Source: Capitella teleta
Lineage: Eukaryota; Annelida; Polychaeta; Capitellidae
Length of the DNA stretch: 64,000 nt
Assembly: GCA_000328365.1 (NCBI GenBank)
Contig: KB301483.1
Span: 174,936-238,935 of the forward strand
Direction: 5' to 3'
Position numbers and translations under genes: made by a program
Shown: in pieces, positions 34,789 to 45,133 of the stretch
Layout: each line of letters opens with the position of its first letter
Numbering within the stretch: the stretch's first letter is position 1
The notes under the pieces: generated by a model
What the model saw: the letters and a program-made list of their open reading frames with translations, nothing else
Database searches by the model: none
What the model was told of the DNA's origin: nothing

Positions 34789-35320
34789 TGGAAATTTACA
34801 CGTCTTTTTTATTGCGTTTGGACCCCAGTTCTAGCTGTCTTTTTGCCAAGTCGAGTCCACGTCTTTTAGACATCTATTAGCTCAGTTGGTGCCAGCTGGG
34901 ATATTTGATATAAATAAAATACTGTCAAATACAACTGTAAAATAATCTATGGAGGAAAGCTGCATTGTGGATTCTTGACTATTATGTCCTCCAAACAAAT
35001 TGGTAGCTATAAAGAGTTATAACACAATTTCTCTTGTAAAGCATAGATGCCTTGACATAATTAACTTACTTTTTTTAGCAATTTAATGCATAATAGTTAT
35101 TAAATAGTTTTGGAGGGTGCATGCTGTTGCCTAGCTTTTGGCGCTTTTCCCGAGTGTTAACCGCACTAATTTTAACAACTTTTTGGACTTGAGAGAGAAA
35201 TTATGCTTGCTCTGAGCTGGCTGGAGCAGTGATTTTTACTCAGTCGCCGCCGTGAAGAAAGGTCAGCTTAGCCAGCTAGCCATCAAATTGATGCTTCAGC
35301 CAGCTGTATTTTCACAGCTT

Positions 35321-35505
35321 GGCGGCTTTGGAGTCTAGCATGGGACATAGAGCGTGATTGAATATTAGGGCTACACCCAATAGACCCCGAAGCCAGCTGG
35401 GAAAAGCAGACTTGTCAGCCGAAAGAATATCTGAGCCGCCGTTGCCGGAATTTTAATGATCCGCCAAAAAACAGTTGGCTTAGTTGCCGTCAAAAATCCA
35501 TCGGT
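35321..35505. repeat. GCCGCC-rich dispersed repeat, copy 2 (inverted arms)
   Basis: The left arm ends GGCGGCTTTGGAGTCT and the right arm begins AGACCCCGAAGCCAGC. They are diverged inverted copies of the same block, about 45 bases apart, pointing outwards. AGCATGGGA beside the left arm also occurs beside copy 1 (29017). This suggests a foldback element whose centre carries the AGACCCCGAAGCC word. Confidence 0.5.
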
Positions 35506-36213
35506 CAGCCGCATTTCTTTTGAGATATTTTGCAGGAAATAACGTAATGATTTATAGAATTTTACAAAGTAAATTAATTGTCAATGTATGCTGCCTTTTT
35601 CAAACAAGTACCAAAGGTGTGAAAAGGTGTGAAAAGAAAGTTCTATATATTAAAAAAAAAGATAATTTCTTTACTGATATTAAGACATGAAATCAACAAT
35701 TACCTCGCGACCATAAGAACCAAGACGAGGAAGAAATACTTATATATTCTCTATATAGAATTCTCAAGGATAGACATTCCTGAATTATCCTTTCACATGC
35801 TGAATTATCTAATATTATTTACTATAATGTTGGTAACAATTAGCGATCAATAGCTAAATGTGTTTTTGTTATAGATTTTTTTTTTCAATTCTTTATATAA
35901 ATTATATTGCTTTGTTTGTCTGGGGTTTTTTGGGGTTGGGTTGGATTTGTCCGTGTGTGCTTGTTTTGTTTTGATTTTATATTTGCTTTTGATTTTATGT
36001 TTGCTTGTCACCTTTATCCATGAATCGTTTTTTGGTAGTTTATGTTATTGTTTTAGGCTCTCCAGCTTTTCGGCATTAGAGCATTACAGTGTGCATGTAC
36101 AAAATATGAGAAGATACTTATGACTACTGTTTGTAGGTAAAATCAAATTAAATCGGAAAGGGCGGGGGGTGAGGGAATAGGGGGTGAGGAATTTTGATCT
36201 ACTAAACGTATCT

Positions 36214-36330
36214 ACGCATTAGACCCCGGAGCCGCCGCCGATTGGCCGTTTAGCCAGCCGCCGCTGATTGGTGCCGTCGGCCAGCAGCTATTAGCCGATC
36301 ATCGTCAACAGCGGCTCTCAGCCGATTCAA
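36214..36330 (+). repeat. GCCGCC-rich dispersed repeat, copy 3
   Basis: TTAGACCCCGGAGCCGCCGC starts a run of AGCCGCC, AGCCAGCCG and GCCGTCGGCC words ending near 36330. It shares its opening with the copies at 29.0 and 35.4 kb. Confidence 0.5.
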
Positions 36331-38395
36331 TCCATATATTTTACATTCAGTATAATAAGAAGTTATCATTAATTTGTACAAGTCTTTATTGTGTTTGTGG
36401 TATTGTTTATATACTTACTATCAGAGCTATCGGTGGAAGTAAATTTTAATCAGTTTACTTCATTAAAATTAATTTAAGGATTTATGCCACACTGTATGTA
36501 TGCCCATACATGTACGTATACATATGTGGGTTGTCCCAAAATATATCGGACTGACATAGGATGCGCAGTGTACTAGTACGTACTAGGGTTAATGAAACTA
36601 TTCCTTCACGAGTACTAGTACATTTAGATCACTTTTACTAGCTATATGTATATTACTGGTATGTAGTATGTACCTGGCATTAAGCCTACCATCTTTTGAT
36701 TGATTGTTCTTTAACTATTATAACTTATAACACTGCCAAATCCTCATTTCAGAATTCAGAGGCTAGAATTTGTATTGGCTTCTCATAACACTTGGTTCAT
36801 TACACTGTTTGTCTAATGTATTGTTTTGTTGGTCTGAAAAATTTGTGGAATTCTGTTAATTTTTCGGCAATTAGTTAAGCTATCTATATACACGTAACAC
36901 AAGGGTTGTCCAATAATTGCAAACCGAGACATAAAAAACCACTAATTTTTCATTCAAGATTCTGATGCAACAACCCATTCGGTTCGTGATCCTCTTTCCT
37001 CTTCCAACCTGTTCCTCTATTTGCTTTCTCTATTCCTTTTCCCGCTGCATATATTATTTGCTTGCAATAAAAACGTTAATTAGAACCTTGCTGAATTTGC
37101 GTTAGCAGGCAAAACAAGAAAAATGATAATAGTGATTATGATGTTCATTGGTAAAAGTAACCTATTGAAGTTTATGAATCGCTCCAAACCTCTTGAACTT
37201 GAGTAAAGCAAGAGAATGTAATTGAGTGGGACATCATAGGATTTGGAAATCTTCCAATCTTAAAATTACCACACTAGTATCACATGTTGCAGTCTTTACG
37301 ATTTAAAATGGCCAGGTGAGCAATTGTTAGCTCTCCTAAAGTGCTATAGGCGAGCAATTTGCATAGCTAAACACAATTGATCAAAATTAAGTAACTATTA
37401 CTAAGTTACCAGTTAGGCCCTTTTTATGTTTGCTACTTTTCTTTGCATTATATCTCAAATCAGTCATGAATGAAATGTAGATTTAAATCACACTGATATT
37501 TTTCAAGGATTTTATGGATATCATTCGATATGGAGGTGTTGACATTTGCCTGATCAGGTTGATGACCAGATTCAGATTTAGGATTGGTCAATTTTTCTAA
37601 CTCCAAAGCCACTGTATGGGTCATACCAGTAATGTGACGTGAAAGGGCATGCTTTTTGGTGCCACTTCCAATACCTCAACTTCTTTTACAATCGCTAATG
37701 CATGCTGCATTAACTTTTAGCGCCGTCGCAAAGCAAAACTGAAACCATTGCTATGTCACTTCGAGTTCACATAATTCATTTTCCTTGGGCGCCGATTGGA
37801 CTCGGCCTCACATGCATAAAACATTAGTTTCCATATAAGGCGATCGGTAATCTTGATTCGAGGCCGACCGCCTCCAAAGACAAACGCGGGAAAAACAAAG
37901 TCTCTTAATAAGGACTTCGGCAAGCTTCGGCAACAATTGGATTAAATGTATTTTTACATGTTCAGTATTTTTCTTGGCCTGCAAACTACTTTGAGGTTTA
38001 CTGTCTGGCCCTCCTTCTAAAAAAAGTGTGGGGATCCCTGCACTAAGACATCCAGAATTATAGTTACCCTCCAGTTGAATTTCGATCGAGTTAGGCATGC
38101 AAATTATCCGTTCTTAATCCATTCATTGATCATCTTTACTCATTGAATAATATATTACAGTGCATATATGTCGGAATCTTGACAATTATTTCCCAAAACA
38201 AGGCTTGTTCGACTCTATTCTGACTTTAATTCCGGCGTTACACTTGATCAGTGACCCAGATAACGTTATGATCTAGATACAATTATGTCAATCATCACGG
38301 CATTAGTCCATAAGTCATAACGCATTTATATATGACTCAAAGTTCAACCACAGAATTAATACATCTATATACATGTAAATATGTTCCTTAAAACT

Positions 38396-38530
38396 CATTC
38401 ATTGTATTGCACAGCCTAGTTTTCTCATTCCATTTTTTTTATTTTTATAATTACCATTACGTTGTTATTTCGTCGTTGTTTCTGAGCATAAAAATATTTT
38501 CTCTACATGTTAAATGTTTGGTAATGAAAT
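38396..38530 (+). repeat. Second copy of the LINE-3'-end-like repeat
   Basis: CATTGTATTGCACAGCC, TTTTCTCATTCC and ATTACCATTACG appear in the same order and spacing as in the 10826-10975 copy. The clear trinucleotide tail is missing. The divergence suggests an old copy. Confidence 0.4.
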
Positions 38531-39897
38531 GAATTGTATTACATGTATTCTAATTATCCAATATAAGGATCTACAGCTGACATGACGACTGTGCTGAATA
38601 CTGTTATTGAACCTGTTCGAGGAGGTCTTAGCAGAAAAATCCAGCAATTATTTTCTTCAAAAACAACACAAAGGCTGGATATTTTCTTTTATACACGCAA
38701 GTGTAGAGTGCAACGGCCCGGAAACACGTCCGTCTGCAATTAGAACCTGGAACAATTTCTCCTCTTAACACCTAACAAGAAACATACATTCACAAATGTA
38801 CACGGGCATGACTTGCAAAATGCCTGATATATCCCTCCCACACACATCTCATTCAATACCAATGAATTATTCTCATATCATTATTGCTGGAGAGTACACA
38901 AATAAATCCCAACAAAACGCATCATACAATTCTTATTTAACTCTGATCGTGGTAGGTCTCCAAGGAAAAAGAATGCAAATGACAAGAGAAAAATAAAATA
39001 AATAAAAATATGAGAATAATAGACTCACTTGCACACAAAACACATTCAAACAATTAACTCTTAATTCACAAACAATCTGATATGATGGGAGAAAAACCAA
39101 TCGGAAGAAAGATCCTTTTGAGAAATAAAAAAAGAAATATAAAAAAAGAAATGAAAAATAAAAAATAAAAGTTTCTTTCCAGAAGAACACAAGCACACTG
39201 AGGAGTAGAGATGAGACAAGGGGTGCGTAATTGCATCTCAAGAAATGATAAAACAACCTAAGGTCAATGTTCAAATGATATGAAACTCCACACATATTCA
39301 AAATACAGTCAGAGCTCTTTAATCCGGCTGCAATCTAGTAAAAATCCTTGATTCTGCCATTTTAAACATTTACATTTATCTGGCGATTTCCATGGCAACC
39401 AGGAAGATTATATATACCAGATTAGAGAGATGTGACTGGATAATTAAAATCTTAGAACGGATTTTCAGTATAAATAATGCAATCAATGTTCACCGATTCT
39501 TAGAAATAAAATACTTCACATGGAATTAGAAAACCAGCAGAATTGCTTATCCTCGAGCATCAAATTGCAGTCCACCTCAATTGCTACCGTTCATCACATG
39601 TAATTGTACTTAGCACCAAAGGCAATGGTTTAGCACACAAAGGTCAAAGGTCATTATGCAGGAGAAGACGCAATCACTTCTTTTTCACTATATCACACGC
39701 CCCTTCTTTGACATCTTGTCACGATGATGGCTCAACGTTAGTGACTGTAGGGGTTCCTGTGAAACATGGCTCAGTGTCAGCATACGTGATTTCAAGGGAT
39801 GAACTCACGGATCGGTTCTCCTTCTCCCGGGCGCTTCCTGCTCTGGTCCCCTCTGAGAAACATTGCATAATCACCCGCATCAAACAGAGTGTTCCAC

Positions 39898-42774
39898 TCA
39901 CTTGATGAATTCTGGATGATTTGAAAGATCTCGCTGCATTTGCTTCGCTTCTTCAATGTAGCAATTCAACTCTCTCTCCTCGCAAGGGGGAAGAATGCCA
40001 GGCAGGTATTTGGCAAAAAGCTGAGGCCTCAATTTAGCGTATTCTGAGAAGAGATCATCCATTGACAGCAGCAGAGAGAGGCATTTAGTGCATTCATAGT
40101 GTTTGGTTACAACCAAACACTATGAATGCTGGATGCACAGCCACCAGCATGCATCATATTTTATGGAGATTACTTGAAAACATTCCTCAAATTGACATCC
40201 GAACAATTGAGCGTTATTTACCTGGTTTCAAAGCGTGGATGTTCTTGATCAGGTTGGCCATAACATTCGGTGAAACGCTAAACGGTTTGCTCGATGCGTC
40301 AACCATTAAAGCTGAAATGGTAAAGAATTAAAAGCGGCAAAAGCAACAGACAAAACTCACGGATGATCGCATTCACATGCTTGTCAGCAACATATTGAAC
40401 GAACAATTGTCGTAGCTCAACGCCGAGATCCGACTTCAGCTTACTTTCAACATAAAACCGATTCTAGAGAAAAAAAGCATCATACTCGAATAATGAAGAA
40501 ATAAGGAGAGGGAGATATCTCGAGCGTACCATGTAGTTAAAAATAGGGACGATTCCACCAAGGGCTTGCGTGTACTGGTTGAGAGCGAAATAAAACCGCT
40601 CGATGTACAAACATGAATCCTGAGACTGAAACAAAACTTATGGTTATAATGTTGCAAACATAAAGAAGAATTGAATAATGAGTATACACTATCAAACTAC
40701 ACTGTCAGTAGGCACCTGGAGTTCCAGTGAAAGCCTCTCTAGGTGAGCTGTGATCTGTCGCAGGAGGTCACTGTACAACCGCTGTGAGAACTGTTTGCAT
40801 ACACACTTGTACACACAACTGAGGGAGGAGGAACGTAATGAGGAGAGAGGTTACAGAGGGCTGAATAGGAGTTGAACCTGTACATCTGCTCATAAGAAAT
40901 GGGAATGTAATCGCCTGGACTCATCGTCAACAATTGGTTGATGGCACCCTCTAATTTCGGCCAATACGTCTGTTCATAGTCTTCCATTGTTATGGTCATC
41001 AGAACTGCAGAAAAAAAATAAAAATAAAAAATCAGAAAAATGAGAATGACCCAGGTTCATGAACTGAAATTGAGGCAAAGACATCAAACTCTTGGCAGTA
41101 CATCGAACATCCTAATACTGCTTATTGTACACAAGCACTAACGATAATTCAGAATTCAAACTTGTGTGCAATATCTGAATATTGATCTGGATTGAAATTT
41201 CAGTCAGTCATGCACTTTAGACTGTCAAGATGGCTGTGTGTGTTCCACGTGTTGTTTGAACTTAATGTTGAGTGATCTTCATGCGTTTATGAACATAAAT
41301 CAGTTGTATATGCATTTTGAACAATAATTTTTTGCAAAACACAAATCTCATTCAACACTTTGTTTTACAAAAATTTTATTGCATGTACGAGCATACAACG
41401 CATGAAGGCGCACACACCATTGGGATCTATGAATGATTATAATTATCATCATAATTATTCAGGAAGTGGCTATTCTTGCCAAACAATATCTTGAGCATTA
41501 TTTTTCCCATGAGGCATTAATACCCTTACTCCAACACTAAATCCCAACCCTAACGTACAACAGTATCATCAGATATTACGATTTATCGGAACAATAATCA
41601 CTTAGTAATATGCAATATATTTCCATTTTAAAGAATGAATGCAGATTTTCAATTATCCACAAAGTACTTTCAAAGCTGATCACATTGATCAATTCAACAT
41701 TTTGACTTCCTCCTTTCATGTGCATCAAACCTTTCAAAAGACTGAAGAGTTGACCTTTGGATTCAAACTTGCGAGATGAGAGAAACACTCACACTGTCAA
41801 CTGTAACTGTCAGTGTCACACAGGATCTCACGGTCATGGTGACAGAAGCCTGAAAAGGCCGATTCGATGTTAACCCTTCTTGTGCTAATCGTCGCAATGC
41901 ATTACGATTTTTCTGACTGCCAATTGCGACAATAGTTGTTTCCGAAGATACCTGAAGTTAGTCGGCACATTCCGGTACTTTTTGGGACAAATATCAATCT
42001 TCAGCTATGCTCAGAGGTGTGACCTACTTTAGGCTTCCGGTTTCAGCCATGTGGTGGTTTATTTTTAGCCTCAGCTCTGTTTTGAATCTGCCGACCTCCA
42101 TTTAAATGCTGGGAGATTTAAACGTCTGCAGATAGATTCTATTGCGCGCAATCGTTGCTCTATTAGCCTGATGTAGGTATTATTTCATGGATGAAACATT
42201 GATTACATTTAGTAATACGCTGTTTTACTACAAATTGCAGTTGACCATGGCTTCTGCAGATGTTTCTAAAAATTCTTGTAATAATGTTTTTTCAAATGAA
42301 GCATATAGTTTCTCTGAAGTTTATTAGCTCTGACTATGGGTTCATCAGAAAATTCAGCATCTGTAGATGAATTTTGGTTTAAAGAATATTAGTTTATGTT
42401 GAGAAATGGCTAAGATATGATTTTTTTCAATATTGTACATCCGATGATCCGAAGTTGTACAAATTCTGAAATTAACGCCTATTGAATATTCCTTACTCTT
42501 TAGCACAAACAGTCTTGATTCACATCATGCGAAATTTACAGTGAACATGATTCACGAACAGATGAAGCACTATGACTATGAAAATGAAAGTACATTTTTT
42601 TTACTAAGCAACAAATAATTATTTTAATAGTATAATGAGTATTAACACACCCATGCTTCCAGCTCTAAGCATTGACGAAGCTGTAGGTTTAGAGGTGTTG
42701 TTGGTCATTTCAGGCGTTGGTGGAGGTGCCGCATGGAGCACCTCCATATGGCTTTCTTCCATGGGTTCGTCCAT
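39898..42774 (-). CDS. CACUL1: CDK2-associated and cullin domain-containing protein 1
   Basis: CACUL1 is a small cullin-N-domain protein reported in mammals to bind CDK2 and promote G1/S progression. Exons from 5': 42651-42774, 40878-41004, 40716-40818, 40530-40619, 40361-40463, 40222-40311 and 39898-40043. They join in frame to 260 residues. Human is 369, and most of the difference is the low-complexity N-terminus. Conserved blocks: [114 protein letters not shown] and [12 protein letters not shown]. The start ATG ([12 protein letters not shown]) lies about 85 bases downstream of an NRF1 palindrome. Intron 1 is about 1.65 kb, the others 52-178 bases. The third intron from the end of the list of splice joins is ordinary, but the last intron carries a perfect hairpin at 40091-40128. 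Confidence 0.93.
40091..40128. repeat. Perfect 18 bp inverted repeat with two-base loop
   Basis: CATTCATAGTGTTTGGTT is followed by AC and its exact reverse complement AACCAAACACTATGAATG. It lies in the last intron of CACUL1 (40044-40221). Pairing does not extend beyond the arms. A perfect arm in non-coding DNA implies a recent origin, such as a short foldback insertion or template switch. Confidence 0.9.
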
Positions 42775-42858
42775 TCGGTTAAAATTATGAATTATTGCTG
42801 GGACGAGCTGGAGACCTCAAAACCGATTTAATTTTGACAGCTCGACTTCCATTTAAGA

Positions 42859-42870
42859 TGCGCATGCGCA
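42859..42870. promoter_or_regulatory. NRF1-type palindrome in the CACUL1 promoter
   Basis: TGCGCATGCGCA is a perfect match to the NRF1 consensus YGCGCAYGCGCR. It sits 85 bases upstream of the CACUL1 start codon on the gene's strand, a usual place for this factor in animal housekeeping promoters. Confidence 0.65.
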
Positions 42871-42874
42871 TCCG

Positions 42875-44112
42875 ACCTATTTACGGTAAAAGATTAATAG
42901 GTCAAAGTAGATCCACACCACCAACAAGAACCATATTACTTCATTGAAATAAAAGAACGCTTATCAAATATAGTCCTATCCCATATCTTGGCTAATAAAT
43001 ACATTATGTATTATCTAAAATTTAAATATATTGAAATGTTTAGAAATGCGATTTTCTAAATCATAAAAAATTACCCATCTCAATTCGAAATATTTCTTAA
43101 ATTCAAGATCCCCTATATTACTCCGCTCTCAAATTGAAAGATCTTGCTCGCGCTCCGCTCACCGGTGTACAGTGTGAAGGTGGTGGCAGCTCCTTAAAGT
43201 TACAAGGCATGGAGTCTCGGAAATTAAATCGATACTCCGAGGATGGAGATACAACAATGAAACATTTATGGAAGGTTCTGTTACGCTCTCGTGAATGTGA
43301 AATTCATTTTTTTAGTGAGCGATAATAGAGTTATTTACCCGTTAAGATCTTATAGCAATGATTATGATTGACCAAGCCTAGCACAGATAAATCTCCTGCG
43401 TCGCTTCAGCCTTTCAAGCGACTCAGTAGCCAGCCGAAAGGAGTGGCACGGCTATGATATATCGGCGAGGCCCACGTACCTTGCCTGACGGTAAACGGTG
43501 GTAAACCACTACTTTTGCCGTATACTACGGTATACTGTTTGCGAGGCTCCACACTCAGCCGATCGCATAATAAATATATACATATTATCTGACAAATCCT
43601 TGTGTTTAAACCCTCCAGACGTTAGATGGTATATTTATGCTCCAAGGAATAACAATATGAGCCTGTGCCATCATGTCGAACTTACATTAATCAAAACCCG
43701 CCAAAAAAGAATCACTTCGTGAAGAAGTAATCAAATGCCATGCGGCATGCTTCACTTTCCAGCTCAAACTTCTCTCACGACTTTTGAATAAAAATAAATA
43801 AAATTGTTCATATATTAATTGGTGATGCACAAAATATTGCGTAATAATAATGTATACGTATTTATAAATCTTATTACAAGCGTAGAATTCTAGAAATCGT
43901 GATTTGCAAACTGGGCTTGAATGCGTTTACCTTTCAGCGGGACCCCTGGGTCTCGCTGTAGTATGTCAGCTAGACCAGGCCAAAGTTCCCCTTGCCACTG
44001 CCAGTAGGTTTACAGGGCTCAGAGTTAGGTGTCCTAGCCGGGTGGTTCCTCAAACTGTAGAATATTATCTGTATCCAATGAGAGTGCCTAGTGAGGCTGA
44101 TCAAGTAGTGAA
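42875..44112. other. CACUL1-NUP107 spacer, repeat-rich part
   Basis: The two genes are divergent. No exon is recognisable here. A fragment CACAGATAAATCTCC near 43382 and the partial unit at 43939-43973 belong to the bipartite repeat family. GGTGGTAAACCACTAC near 43498-43513 is a small palindrome. Confidence 0.45.
43939..43973 (+). repeat. Partial bipartite repeat unit
   Basis: CTCGCTGTAGTATGTCAGCTAG matches the CAGCTA-end block of the family at 2068, 6880-7244 and 7783. The other end block is absent or too diverged to see. Confidence 0.55.
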
Positions 44113-44889
44113 CAGGGCTCGAAATAAGAGAAACAGTTTTAGTCGCCAAGTGGTGAGTAAACAGGGAATTTTTACTCGCCAAAATATATTTATACTCGCC
44201 AGAAATTCTGACGAAAAATATAGCATAAAACACAATTATTTTATACATGTACGTCCTTGATACATACTATGTCACTTTCTCAGCCAATTTTAATTTAGGT
44301 CGATCGCATGTGACAACGCACTGCCATATAGCGCACTTTTATCCAATTAGCAATGCGTCAAAAGCATTCAGTACTATCACTCTGCCACTAGAACAGTGTG
44401 TTTCCCTCTACTGGGTTATGCCGGTATGTTGTAATGACCACGTGTGCACTCGGTTGGGTGAGCCAAATTAGGTGGGCCAAGACAGCAAACAAATGAAAAT
44501 TACAAACGAAAATGCACAGACTTGTTGGCGCCGCCAATCCTTTGATAGAACCTTAGCGGGAATCTTCAAAAGAATTATAAAAAATTTGTTAACTCGAGCG
44601 TTTACTAAACCTCGCCAACTTACATTTTGGAGCATGAGTTTAAGTCAACTTCTGATTCCAAATGTTGTGTCAGTGAGTGGATGATGGAAGCAACGATTCA
44701 TGAAATCATCAACCACTGCTACTACATGTACTATAGTAGTCAGACTAACTACCAGTTTAACATACTATGCTAAAGACGCGACCTAATCTGCCCTTTACAT
44801 TTTATTTGGCCATCTGGCGACCATTCTTGATATTTTTACTCACCAGTGAGAACTTATTGGCGAGTAGTTGAGTCTTATTTCGAGCCCTG
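44113..44889. mobile_element. Non-autonomous hAT-like DNA transposon, 777 bp
   Basis: The ends are perfect 17 bp inverted repeats: CAGGGCTCGAAATAAGA at 44113-44129 and its reverse complement at 44873-44889. The first bases CAGGG fit the CAGNG start of hAT elements. The eight flanking bases are GTAGTGAA on the left and CTAGTGAA on the right, a 7/8 match to an 8 bp target-site duplication, the hAT hallmark. ACTCGCCA-type words repeat inside both halves in opposite orientation. No transposase is encoded. The near-intact duplication and perfect TIRs suggest a fairly young insertion. Confidence 0.8.
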
Positions 44890-44960
44890 CTAGTGAATTA
44901 CGAGTCTATCTAGACCGCTCATGGACTCAACTCAAGTCATGATGATGATAGCCTGTGATA

Positions 44961-44984
44961 CTACTACAGATAACTCTGTAGTAG
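44961..44984. repeat. Perfect 10 bp hairpin
   Basis: CTACTACAGA, TAAC, TCTGTAGTAG: ten-base arms around a four-base loop, about 150 bases upstream of the first supported NUP107 exon. It may be chance or repeat debris. Confidence 0.6.
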
Positions 44985-45133
44985 AGATCCCAAATACTGT
45001 GTCACCTTAGTTAATGAAGGCAAAGCTGCATTGCTTTATCTCGTGGATAGCTAGATGCTGCCTAAATTCAATAAAAAATTTTCTATATTTGGTTTTTATT
45101 TCATATATTTTTTATCTGGTCCAGTCTTCACAG

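Larger units (their letters stand above)
34876..39897. other. Non-coding stretch between the DUF4806-type gene and CACUL1
   Basis: About 5 kb without a recognisable exon; open frames are short and motif-free on both strands. It holds GCCGCC-type repeats at 35.3 and 36.2 kb and a copy of the LINE-3'-end-like repeat at 38396-38530. The last kilobase is near the 3' end of CACUL1 and may include its 3' UTR. Confidence 0.45.

Noticed and set aside
45014-45133. N-terminal extension of NUP107 from ATG 45014
   Set aside because: The added residues are very hydrophobic and unlike any Nup107. A splice acceptor at 45131-45133 is more likely.
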